A DNA stretch of 40,205 bases from contig NZ_LMUW01000064.1 of NCBI RefSeq assembly GCF_009765735.1, forward strand, positions 1 through 40,205. Direction: 5' to 3'. The notes beneath the pieces are model-generated. The model saw nothing but the letters and a program-made list of their open reading frames with translations, ran no database searches and was not told where the DNA came from. The stretch comes from Xenophilus sp. L33. Its GTDB lineage: Bacteria > Pseudomonadota > Gammaproteobacteria > Burkholderiales > Burkholderiaceae_C. Of the stretch, positions 28,308 through 36,378 are shown piece by piece. Numbering within the stretch: the stretch's first letter is position 1; every line of letters begins with the position of its first letter. A program made the position numbers and the translations under genes.

Positions 28308-28583
28308 ATGACCTCCAAGCTGTTGAAGTTCGGCCTGCCCCTGGCCGCGCTGCTGGCGATCGCCGGTTGCGGCGGCGGCGGTGGTGGCGGCGGCTTCGTG
28401 CCGGTCACCGGCACGGGCACCACGACCACCGGCAGCACGCTGCCGCCGGACCAGACCGGCGCCTTCATGTCCTTCGTGAAGTCGCTGGTGGCGACCCAAC
28501 CGGAGGCCGCGGCGCAGGTGAGCGTGACACAGTTCGATCCGCCGCCGACCACCGAAACCGCCGTGGCCCTGACGACGCCTTGA
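28308..28583 (+). CDS. Small lipoprotein of unknown function
   Basis: 91 residues. The signal sequence ends in LAIAGC, a lipobox with Cys21, followed by a run of eight glycines and a Thr/Gly spacer (TGTGTTTTGSTLPP). The remaining 40 residues form one soluble segment (GAFMSFVKSLVATQPEAAAQ). I recognise no family. It sits 9 bp after the DUF4331 gene and 4 bp before the TPR gene, so it belongs to that operon. A membrane-tethered partner of the DUF4331 protein or of the HupE-like protein is a guess from position. Confidence 0.8.
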   Translation: MTSKLLKFGLPLAALLAIAGCGGGGGGGGFVPVTGTGTTTTGSTLPPDQTGAFMSFVKSLVATQPEAAAQVSVTQFDPPPTTETAVALTTP

Positions 28584-28587
28584 CGCC

Positions 28588-29823
28588 ATGAAGAAGCTGC
28601 CCGGCCATGCCGTCCCTCGTCGGCTGGCCGCAGCGGCAGCCCTCCTGTTCGCCGCGCTGCTGATGGCATGCGCGGCGCCCGCACGTGCGACGCCGCGCGT
28701 GCCGGCCAGCGACGACGAGGTCGTCGAGACCCTGCCGGCGGTGGCCGGCTGGTCGCGCGAGGAGCGCGAGCTGCGGCGCGCGCTGGTGCAGCATCCGAAG
28801 GACCCGGAGGTCGCCCTGACCGCCGCGCGCTCCTACCTGCAGCTGGCGCGCTCGCAGGGCGACGCGCGCTACGCCGGCTACGCGATGGGCGTGCTGCAGG
28901 CCTGGCAGCCGCTCACTGCGGCGACGCCGAACGACATCCTGGTGATGCATGCGACCGTCGCCCAGTTCCTGCACGACTTCGACGGTTCGGAAGCGACGTT
29001 GAAGATGGCACTGGCCACCCAGCCGCTGGACCCGCAAGGCTGGCTGACCCTGGCCACGGTGCTGCGGGTGCGCGGCCGCTATGCCGAATCCGACACCGCC
29101 TGCAAGGCGCTGGTGCGGCTGCGGCAGAACCTCTACGCATTGGCCTGCCTGGCCGAGAACGACGGCCTGCGCGGCCACTGGCAGGCGGCGCGCGACTCGT
29201 TGCGATCGCTGATCGACAGCCCGCAGCTGGACGACCCCGCGCAGGCCTCGACCCGGCAATGGCTCCTGACCACCGTGGCCGAGGTCGACGAGCTGGCCGG
29301 CAGCGCGCCGGCCGCCGACAAGGCCTATCGCGAGGCGCTCGATGCCGAGCGAGCAGGCTACGACGTGCTGGCCTATTGCGACTTCCTGCTCGCCCAGGGC
29401 CGCGCCGCCGAGGTGCTGCCGCTGCTGAAGGAACAACCGCGCAGCGACCCGGTGCTGCTGCGCATCGTGATCGCGCAGGAGCGGCTCATCGCCCAGGGCC
29501 GGTTCCCGGCCGCCGCACGCGATGGCGCGGCCCGCGACGTGGAGGAGCTGGGTGCCCGCTTCGAGGCCGCCGCACTGCGGCCCGGCACCATGGCGCTGCA
29601 CGCGCGCGAACATGCGATGTTCGCGCTCGACGTGCAGAAGAAGCCGGCCGACGCCGTGACGCTGGCGCGCATGAACGTGCAGCTGCAGCGCGAGCCGATC
29701 GATCTGCTGGTCTTCGCCCGCGCCGCCGCGGCCGCGCACGACACGGCGGCACAGGCGGAGGTGAAGGCGCTGATGCAGCAGATCGGCCTGCGCGACGCCC
29801 GCGTGGAGGCGGCGCTCTCATGA
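28588..29823 (+). CDS. Exported TPR-type repeat protein
   Basis: 411 residues. An N-terminal signal (about 1-35, LLFAALLMACAAPARA) directs export; the Cys in LMAC could serve as a lipobox. The rest is helical and reads as degenerate tetratricopeptide repeats, for example ATLKMALATQPLDPQGWLTL, GRYAESDTACKALVRL and ADKAYREALDAERAGYDVLA. TPR scaffolds bind partner proteins. Its TGA overlaps the ATG of the HupE-like gene, so the two are made together and may form one complex. I know of no defined reaction. Confidence 0.85.
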   Translation: MKKLPGHAVPRRLAAAAALLFAALLMACAAPARATPRVPASDDEVVETLPAVAGWSREERELRRALVQHPKDPEVALTAARSYLQLARSQGDARYAGYAMGVLQAWQPLTAATPNDILVMHATVAQFLHDFDGSEATLKMALATQPLDPQGWLTLATVLRVRGRYAESDTACKALVRLRQNLYALACLAENDGLRGHWQAARDSLRSLIDSPQLDDPAQASTRQWLLTTVAEVDELAGSAPAADKAYREALDAERAGYDVLAYCDFLLAQGRAAEVLPLLKEQPRSDPVLLRIVIAQERLIAQGRFPAAARDGAARDVEELGARFEAAALRPGTMALHAREHAMFALDVQKKPADAVTLARMNVQLQREPIDLLVFARAAAAAHDTAAQAEVKALMQQIGLRDARVEAALS

Positions 29824-30974
29824 AGCGCCTGCTCTCGATCCTGCTGCTCGGACTGCTCGCCCTGGCCCAGCCGGCCTTCGCGCACAAGGCGAGCGACGCC
29901 TACCTGCAGCTGCAGCGCAATGGCGACCTGCTGCAGTTGCGCTGGGACATCTCGCTGCGCGACCTCGATGCGATGCTCGACCTGGACAGCAACGACGACC
30001 AGAAACTCAGCTGGGGCGAGGTCCGCGCGCGCATGGACGACATCCGTGCCAATGCCCTGGCCCATCTGGTGCTGCAGCAGGGCCGCTGCAACCTGAGCGA
30101 AGCGGCCGCGCCGGCGATCGAGAACCGGGTCGACGGCGCCTACCTGGTGCTGCAGCTGCAAAGCCATTGCAGCACCGACGGCGCGCTCGACGTCGACTAC
30201 CGGCTGTTCCGCGAAGTCGACCCGACACACCGCGGCCTGCTGCGCGTGGCGATGGCCGACGGCCAGGCGCCGGCGCTGCAATCGCTCGACCCGCAGGCCG
30301 GCGCGGTGTCAGTGATGCTGCCGCACGAGGCCTCGGACACCGCGAACAATGGCGCGCCATCGGCCAACGGCAGCAGCTTCTTCTTCGACGGCATCCACCA
30401 CATCCTGATCGGCTACGACCACATCCTGTTCCTGATCAGCCTCTTGCTGCCTTCGGTGCTCAAGCGCAAGCCGGACGGCTGGCAGCCGGTGGCCTATTGG
30501 CAGGAGGCGGTCTGGCCGATGGTGGCGACCGTGACCATGTTCACCATCGGCCACTCGATCACGCTGGCGCTCGCGGGGTTGAAGATCGTCTCGATCTCGC
30601 CGCGCATCATCGAGCCGGCGATCGCGCTGACCATCATCGTGGCGGCGGTCGACAACATCCGGCCGCTGCTGCGTGGGCGCCGACGGGTCTTCGCCTTCCT
30701 CTTCGGGCTGATCCACGGCTTCGGCTTCGCCAACGTGCTGGCCGAGCTGGACCTGCCGGTGAAGAGCTTCGTGGCCGCCCTGCTCAAGTTCAACCTCGGG
30801 GTCGAGGCGGGCCAGCTGATCGTGGTGAGCGTGGCGCTCAGCGTGCTGCTGGCGTTGCGCGGCTGGCGCGCCTATCCGGCGGTGGTCCTGGGCGGCGGCT
30901 CGGCCTTCGCGGTGGTGATCGCGGCACTCTGGTTCGGCGAGCGGGTGTTCGACCTGAAGATCCTGCCGGTGTAG
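29820..30974 (+). CDS. HupE/UreJ-like membrane protein with EF-hand loop
   Basis: 384 residues. A cleavable signal peptide (1-21, ending AFA-H) leads to a periplasmic domain (22-180) that contains a canonical EF-hand loop DSNDDQKLSWGE at 56-67 with Asp, Asn, Asp and Glu at positions 1, 3, 5 and 12. The membrane part (about 190-384) has some six helices with His/Asp motifs FFDGIHHILIGYDHILFLI, FTIGHSITLAL and GLIHGFGFANVL, as in the HupE/UreJ_2 family. HupE proteins move nickel or cobalt into the cell. Here the metal is unproven. It is followed by a TonB-dependent receptor, fitting two-membrane uptake. Confidence 0.88.
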   Translation: MKRLLSILLLGLLALAQPAFAHKASDAYLQLQRNGDLLQLRWDISLRDLDAMLDLDSNDDQKLSWGEVRARMDDIRANALAHLVLQQGRCNLSEAAAPAIENRVDGAYLVLQLQSHCSTDGALDVDYRLFREVDPTHRGLLRVAMADGQAPALQSLDPQAGAVSVMLPHEASDTANNGAPSANGSSFFFDGIHHILIGYDHILFLISLLLPSVLKRKPDGWQPVAYWQEAVWPMVATVTMFTIGHSITLALAGLKIVSISPRIIEPAIALTIIVAAVDNIRPLLRGRRRVFAFLFGLIHGFGFANVLAELDLPVKSFVAALLKFNLGVEAGQLIVVSVALSVLLALRGWRAYPAVVLGGGSAFAVVIAALWFGERVFDLKILPV

Positions 30975-31058
30975 TGAAGATCCGCACATCCGAAGTGCGC
31001 GGGGCGCCGTATATCCTCGGTGCGGCAACCCAAGAACGAAACCCTCCATGACAGCCAC

Positions 31059-33167
31059 GTGATCGAATCCGATGGCCGAGCGACGCTTGGCAGGCTCGGC
31101 ACGTGGGCGGTGGCGATCGCGCTGCTCGGAGCCGCCGCGATCGCACGCGCGGAAGAAGGCGACGCCGCGACCCTCGGCTCGATCGAGGTACAGGGCCACT
31201 ACGACAACGGCGTCGGCACCTCCGACGCGGCCTCCGAAGGCGTGGTGCGCGGCGACCGGCTCACCGACCTGCCGCTGCTGCGTCCCGGCGAGGTGCTCGA
31301 GACCATCCCGGGCATGGTGGTCACGCAGCATTCGGGCGACGGCAAGGCCAACCAGTATTTCCTGCGCGGCTACAACCTGGACCACGGCACCGACTTCGCG
31401 ACCTCCATCGACGGCGTGCCGGCCAACATGCCGACCAACGCGCACGGCCAGGGCTACATGGACCTCAACTTCCTGATCCCGGAGCTGGTGCAGAGCATCG
31501 ACTACCGCAAGGGCCCCTACTACGCCGACGAGGGCGACTTCTCGTCCGCCGGCGCGGCGCACATCCGCTACCGCGACAAGCTCGACGCCGGCATTGCCGA
31601 TCTCACGACCGGTTCCTACGGCTATCGGCGCGCGCTCTTCGCCGGCTCGACCACCCTGGGCGACGGCGCCGGCCCGACCCTGCTGGGCGCGCTGGAAGTG
31701 GCCGAAGGCAACGGGCCGTGGACCGTGCCGGAAGACCTGCGCAAGGTCAACGGCCTCGTGCGCCTTTCCGACGGCACGCTGGCCCACGGCTGGACGGTCG
31801 ATGCGCAGGCCTATTCGGCGCGCTGGAACTCGACCGACCAGGTGCCGCTCGCGCTGCTCCGGTCCGGCCAGCTGCCGCGCTTCTCCGGCCTGGACCCCAC
31901 CGACGGCGGCGACACCGGCCGCGAGATCCTCTCGGGCGAATGGCACAGCCGCGACGGCAACGCGTACACCAAGGTGCAGGCCTTCGCCGAGCACTACGAC
32001 CTGCAGCTGTGGTCGAACTTCACCTTCTTCGAACTGCGGCCGGACACCGGCGACCAGTTCGAGCAGCAGGAGTCTCGCAACTTCTTCGGCGGCGAAGTGG
32101 TGCGCGGCTGGGAGCATTCGCTCTTCGGCCACGACTCGGTCTTCGAGACCGGGCTGCAGCTGCGCCACGACGACATCCGCGTCGGCCTCCTGAACACCGA
32201 GGCGCGGCAGCCCTTCGAGACGGTGCGCAACGACGCCGTCGGCGAGACCTCGACCGGCCTCTACGCACAGGAGACCACCACCTGGACGCCGTGGCTGCGA
32301 ACGCTGGCGGGCTTGCGCGAACAGGCGGTGAACATGAACGTGCGGGCCTATGCGACGCCGATCAACAGCGGCAGCGCCGCCGACAGCAAGCTGCTGCCGA
32401 AGCTGTCGATGATCCTCGGGCCCTGGAACAGGACCGAGTTCTTCCTCAACTACGGCGAAGGCTTCCACAGCAACGACGCCCGCGGCGTGGTCCAGCGCAT
32501 CGACCCGACCAGCGGCGACCTCGCCTCTTCGGTGCCGGCGCTGGCCGGCAGCATCGGCAAGGAGATCGGCGTGCGCACCGAGGCGATCGAAGGCCTGCAG
32601 AGCTCGCTCGCGCTGTGGAGCCTGGACAGCGCCTCGGAGCTCATCTACAGCGCCGACTCGAACATCGGCAGCACCGACGCCAACGGCGCCAGCCGCCGCT
32701 GGGGCGTCGAATGGAACAGCAACCTGGTGCTCAACCGCTGGCTGCTGGTCGACGCCGACCTGGCCTGGACCCACGCACGCTACGTGGACGCCAATGCCAA
32801 CGGCCAGGCGGGCAACCGGATCCCGAACGCGGTCGGCAAGGTCGGCTCGCTGGCCTTCACGGTCCGCGACATGGGACCGTGGTCGGGCGGCCTGGTGACC
32901 CGCTACATCGGCGCCTACCCGCTGTCGCAGGACGGCTCGCTGACGGCGCCTTCGTCGACCGTGACCAACCTGCGCGTCAGCCGCGCGATCACGCCGAAGG
33001 TGTCGCTCGGCTTCGACCTCCTGAACGTCTTCAACCGGCGCTACTACGACATCGCCTACGAACAGGACTACCAGCTCGGGCCGGCCAGCCCGGTGGTGCC
33101 GAACGGCGTCACGGTGCACCCGGGCGAGCCGCGGCAGCTGCGCGTCACGCTGCGGGTGGCCTTGTGA
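31059..33167 (+). CDS. TonB-dependent outer membrane receptor
   Basis: About 702 residues. The signal segment (WAVAIALLGAAAIARA) precedes a plug domain at about 40-160 (LRPGEVLETIPGMVVTQHSG, YFLRGYNLDHGTDFATSIDG) and a 22-strand barrel ending in the aromatic-terminated strand LRVTLRVAL (final residue Leu, not the usual Phe). FDLLNVFNRRYYD is the usual penultimate-strand motif. The start is uncertain: GTG at 31059 and GTG at 31020 are in frame and neither has a ribosome site. It lies 84 bp after the HupE-like gene on the same strand. It should import a metal complex, cofactor or other scarce nutrient using TonB energy. Confidence 0.9.
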   Translation: MIESDGRATLGRLGTWAVAIALLGAAAIARAEEGDAATLGSIEVQGHYDNGVGTSDAASEGVVRGDRLTDLPLLRPGEVLETIPGMVVTQHSGDGKANQYFLRGYNLDHGTDFATSIDGVPANMPTNAHGQGYMDLNFLIPELVQSIDYRKGPYYADEGDFSSAGAAHIRYRDKLDAGIADLTTGSYGYRRALFAGSTTLGDGAGPTLLGALEVAEGNGPWTVPEDLRKVNGLVRLSDGTLAHGWTVDAQAYSARWNSTDQVPLALLRSGQLPRFSGLDPTDGGDTGREILSGEWHSRDGNAYTKVQAFAEHYDLQLWSNFTFFELRPDTGDQFEQQESRNFFGGEVVRGWEHSLFGHDSVFETGLQLRHDDIRVGLLNTEARQPFETVRNDAVGETSTGLYAQETTTWTPWLRTLAGLREQAVNMNVRAYATPINSGSAADSKLLPKLSMILGPWNRTEFFLNYGEGFHSNDARGVVQRIDPTSGDLASSVPALAGSIGKEIGVRTEAIEGLQSSLALWSLDSASELIYSADSNIGSTDANGASRRWGVEWNSNLVLNRWLLVDADLAWTHARYVDANANGQAGNRIPNAVGKVGSLAFTVRDMGPWSGGLVTRYIGAYPLSQDGSLTAPSSTVTNLRVSRAITPKVSLGFDLLNVFNRRYYDIAYEQDYQLGPASPVVPNGVTVHPGEPRQLRVTLRVAL

Positions 33168-33183
33168 AGCGTCGCGGTGCCGC

Positions 33184-34275
33184 TCAGTGCACCACGGTCG
33201 GCTGCACCGACACCGGGGTGATGGTCACCACCGCGGGCTTGCCGGCGCCCTGCGGCTGCTCCGCGGCCAGCATGCCGTCGAGCATGCGGCGCACCCGCAG
33301 CAGCGTGCCGTCGGCGGCGATCGCGATCATCGGCTCGCCCGGCGAGACACTGATCGACTTCTGCTGCGCCTCGATGATGTCGCGGTCTTCCTCGAAGGCG
33401 CCGGCCACCTGCACCGTGAGCTGCCGCGTGACGTCCGGGATGTCGCTGGCGAAGTCGTTGTGCGAGGTCGACCAGAAGTAGTGGGTCGAATCGGCGTCCT
33501 CGGGCGTGAGCGCGATGAAGGTGTGCAGCTTCATCGCCAGCGGGCTTTCGGTGCCGTAGCCCTCGCCGACGGGCCCGATGACCGAGTCCTGCGCGAAGTA
33601 GTTGCCGCGGATGTTCCACACGTAGTAGTTGAAGCGGTCGACCACGTCCGGCAGCTTGCTCAACTGGCGCGCGAAAGGCGGCGGCGCGCCTTCGAGCGTG
33701 GTGAAGCGCACCTGCACCGACTCGTCGAGAAAGTCGACCTCCGGCTTCACGCCGCCCTGCTTGCGGGTGCCGATCGACTTGTTGTGCACGAAGGCCAGGT
33801 GCGAGAAGTCGAGCAGGTTGTCGACGATCAGGTTCACGTTCGACTCGTAGTGGATGTAGCCGCCGCGCTCGGCCTGCCAGCCCGGCGTGTCGTGCCAGTG
33901 CGTGTCGGGGATCGTCGCCGGATCGGCCAACGCGGGGTCGCCCATCCAGATCCACAGCAGGTGGTCGCGCTCCACCAGCGGAAAGTTGCGGACCCGCAGC
34001 TTGTCGCTGATGCGCTCCTGGCCCGGCACCTCGACGCAGCGGCCGCTCGCGTCGAAGAGCAGGCCGTGGTACATGCAGCGCAGGCAGTTGCCCTCGCGCT
34101 GGCCGTGCGACAGCGGCGCATGGCGATGGCAGCAGCGGTCTTCCATCACCACCGCGCGGCCGTTCTCGCCGCGATAGAAGACGAGGTTGGTCCCGAGCAG
34201 GCGGCGCGCGAGCAGCCGGTCGCCCACCAGCTCGTTGTCCCAGGCCGCGACATACCAGGCATTCTTGAGGAACAT
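33184..34275 (-). CDS. Rieske aromatic oxygenase, VanA-like
   Basis: 363 residues. The start MFLKNAWYVAAWDNEL is typical of vanillate O-demethylase oxygenase-type proteins. Rieske ligands are C-x-H (CCH in DRCCHRHAPLSHG) and C-x2-H (CMYHG). The catalytic iron site has the two His of DFSHLAFVHNKS and a later acidic ligand. Such enzymes demethylate or hydroxylate aromatic acids with electrons from a separate reductase. None is in view. The ATG at 34275 is 11 bp after the CoA-transferase stop, so they share an operon. Its 3' end converges with the TonB receptor gene across 16 bp. Confidence 0.9.
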   Translation of the reverse strand: MFLKNAWYVAAWDNELVGDRLLARRLLGTNLVFYRGENGRAVVMEDRCCHRHAPLSHGQREGNCLRCMYHGLLFDASGRCVEVPGQERISDKLRVRNFPLVERDHLLWIWMGDPALADPATIPDTHWHDTPGWQAERGGYIHYESNVNLIVDNLLDFSHLAFVHNKSIGTRKQGGVKPEVDFLDESVQVRFTTLEGAPPPFARQLSKLPDVVDRFNYYVWNIRGNYFAQDSVIGPVGEGYGTESPLAMKLHTFIALTPEDADSTHYFWSTSHNDFASDIPDVTRQLTVQVAGAFEEDRDIIEAQQKSISVSPGEPMIAIAADGTLLRVRRMLDGMLAAEQPQGAGKPAVVTITPVSVQPTVVH

Positions 34276-34286
34276 GTCGTCTCCGA

Positions 34287-35561
34287 TCAGGTCGTGGTTG
34301 AAGTGGTCTCGCCGAAGGCACCGCGCTCGGCCAGCGCGGCGAGGCGTTCGTCGTCGTAGCGCAGTGCCTCGCGCAGCACCTCCTGCGTGTGCTGCCCGAC
34401 CTTCGGCGCCGCTACCGGGTCGGCCAGCGGCGTGCCGCCCATGCGGATCGGCGACGCCAGGTTCGGCACCCAGCCGACCTCCGCATGCGGGATGCGCGTG
34501 AGCAGCCGGCGCTCGCGCGCCTCGGGCGAGCGCAGCGCCTCGCCGACGGTGCGCAGCTTGCCGCAGGGCACGCCGGCCGCGCGCATGCGCGCCTGCCAGT
34601 GCGACCACGGCTGCTGCGCGAAGGCCTCGCCCAAGAGGGAGAACAGCTCGGCGCGGCGCAGGCTGCGCTCGCGGCCGGTGGCATAGGCCGGGTCGGCCGC
34701 GACGTCGGGCCGCTCGACCACCTGCGTCATGAGCCGCTGGAAGATCTTGTTGTTGCCGCAGTTGATGTAGAAGGGCCCGTCCTGCGCCTCGAAGACGCCC
34801 GACGGGCAGGTGTCGGGGCTGGTGTTGCCGTGGCGCTGCGGCTCGGCGCCGCTGAACACGTGCTGCAAGGTGGCGTAGCCGGTCATGAGCACCGCGTTGT
34901 CGAAGAGCGCGACCTCGACCGCCTGGCCCTGGCCGGTGCGCTCGCGCGAGAACAGCGCCGCGAGGATCGCGTTCGACATCATCATCGCGGTGCTGATGTC
35001 CATCACCGGCGACAGCGCGCGAACGCCTTCGCGGTCGGCGTAGCCGTTCATCGAGACGAAGCCGCTCTCGGCCTGCGCGATCGGGTCGAAGCCCAGCCGG
35101 TCCTTGAAGGCGCCTTCGCGGCCGTAGGCCGACACCGAGGCGTAGATGAGCTTCGGGTTGACCTTGCGGCAGCTTTCGTAGTCGAGGCCGAAGCGCGCCA
35201 TCACGCCGGTGGAGAAGTTCTCGACCACGATGTCGGCGCTGGCCACCAGCTCGCGGGCGACCTGCAGGCCCTCGGGCGTCTTGAGGTCGAGCGCCACGCT
35301 CCGCTTGTTGCGGTTGGCCCAGAAGAAGGGCGCGCCCTGGCCCAGCTCGGCGTGCACCGGCGGGTACTGGCGGAAGTCGTCGCCGCGTCCGGGCGCCTCG
35401 ATCTTGATCACGTCGGCGCCCATGTCGGCCAGGATCATGGTGGCGAAGGGCCCGGCGATGAAGTGGGTGAAGTCCACGACGCGAATGCCGTCGAGTGCCT
35501 TGGGTGCACCGGCCGCGCGGGCGCCGTGTTCGGGGAAGTCGCCTTCCAGGTTGTCGAGCAT
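34287..35561 (-). CDS. CaiB/BaiF-type CoA-transferase (family III)
   Basis: 424 residues from ATG at 35561. Family III marks are LDGIRVVDFTHFIAGPFATM, DMGADVIKIEAPGRGDDFR, the RNKRSVALDLKTPEG segment and GFDPIAQAESGFVSMNG, where the Asp is at the position of the catalytic aspartate. These enzymes move CoA between organic acids through an aspartyl-CoA intermediate. Positioned between a GntR regulator and a VanA-like oxygenase, it probably activates an aromatic or related acid, but the donor and acceptor cannot be read from the sequence. It starts 23 bp after the GntR gene stop. Confidence 0.92.
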   Translation of the reverse strand: MLDNLEGDFPEHGARAAGAPKALDGIRVVDFTHFIAGPFATMILADMGADVIKIEAPGRGDDFRQYPPVHAELGQGAPFFWANRNKRSVALDLKTPEGLQVARELVASADIVVENFSTGVMARFGLDYESCRKVNPKLIYASVSAYGREGAFKDRLGFDPIAQAESGFVSMNGYADREGVRALSPVMDISTAMMMSNAILAALFSRERTGQGQAVEVALFDNAVLMTGYATLQHVFSGAEPQRHGNTSPDTCPSGVFEAQDGPFYINCGNNKIFQRLMTQVVERPDVAADPAYATGRERSLRRAELFSLLGEAFAQQPWSHWQARMRAAGVPCGKLRTVGEALRSPEARERRLLTRIPHAEVGWVPNLASPIRMGGTPLADPVAAPKVGQHTQEVLREALRYDDERLAALAERGAFGETTSTTT

Positions 35562-35584
35562 TGCGGGATTCCTAGGTGGGAAAG

Positions 35585-36319
35585 TCATTCGTCGTCGGCC
35601 GGATCGGCATCGGCGCCGAGCACCGTCGACCAATAGCGGCGGGCGCGTTCCATGTGGCGCAGGATCAGCAGCTGCGCCTTGGCCGAGTCGCCGGCGCGCA
35701 GGTGCTGCACCAGCTTGCGGTGGTCGCGCAGCGACGCCTCGCCCTGCGCCGGATCCTCGAACATCACCTCGCGGCGCTTGCCGGTGAAGCGGTAGAAGGC
35801 ATTGAGCACCCGCACCAGCACCGAGTTGTGCGTGGCGTCGACCAGCGCCAGGTGGAAGTCGGTGTCGGAGGCGGCGATGTTGCCGCGCTGCGCCAGCACC
35901 TCGGCAGTCTTGTCGAGCACCGCCTCGAGCCGCGCCAGGTCGGCCTCGGTGCGGCGCTTGCAGGCGAGGCCCACCGCCAGCACCTCGAGGTGCGCGCGCA
36001 CCTCCATCGTCTCGGCGACCTCGGTCGGCGTCGGCGTGGCGCCCATGTCGGTCAGCATCACCAGCGCCTCGAAGCTGCTCTCGCGCGCCACGTGGCGCAG
36101 GTAGATGCCGGAGTTGGGCCGCGACTCGACGATGCGCAAGGTGACCAGCGTGGCCAGTGCCTCGCGCACCGCGTTGCGGCCGGTGTCGAGGCGCTCGGCC
36201 AGGTCGCGCTCCGAGGGCAGCCGGTCGCCCGGCTGCAGCCGCCGGTCGCGCAGGTACGCGAGGATGCCGGCGATGACGCTGCCGCTGGCGCTTTCTCTCG
36301 CGTCGTGGGCCGCGGTCAA
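35585..36319 (-). CDS. GntR-family (FadR subfamily) regulator
   Basis: 244 residues if it starts with TTG at 36319, which has GAGGT 9 bp upstream and overlaps the stop of a short ORF as TTGA. ATG at 36403 is the alternative, but its extra 28 codons lack the local third-base G/C bias and overlap the upstream oxygenase. The winged helix (about 15-80) shows LQPGDRLPSERDLAERLDTG and RNAVREALATL. The FCD effector domain follows with DTDFHLALVDATHN and the His ligands of a metal site (DHRKLVQHLRAGD). It probably represses the operon it lies in through the TGGT-type dyads at 37730-37771. Confidence 0.88.
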   Translation of the reverse strand: MTAAHDARESASGSVIAGILAYLRDRRLQPGDRLPSERDLAERLDTGRNAVREALATLVTLRIVESRPNSGIYLRHVARESSFEALVMLTDMGATPTPTEVAETMEVRAHLEVLAVGLACKRRTEADLARLEAVLDKTAEVLAQRGNIAASDTDFHLALVDATHNSVLVRVLNAFYRFTGKRREVMFEDPAQGEASLRDHRKLVQHLRAGDSAKAQLLILRHMERARRYWSTVLGADADPADDE

Positions 36320-36378
36320 TTCAGGACCTCGCGCAGCAGCGCTTCGGCATTCGCCTTCGGAGCGGCCGTGCGGCTCAT
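36316..36378 (-). CDS. 20-residue ORF bridging the oxygenase and GntR genes
   Basis: ATG at 36378 overlaps the oxygenase stop (TGATG) and the TGA at 36318 overlaps the TTG start of the GntR gene (TTGA). The product is MSRTAAPKANAEALLREVLN. Its codons have the strong third-position G/C bias of real genes here, unlike the GntR frame over the same bases. It may be a coupling peptide, or the original N-terminus of the GntR protein cut off by a frameshift. Confidence 0.4.
   Translation of the reverse strand: MSRTAAPKANAEALLREVLN

Noticed and set aside
26556..28589. Long minus-strand frame opposite the DUF4331 gene
   Set aside because: Antisense shadow; the plus strand carries signal peptide, DUF4331 motif and ribosome site.
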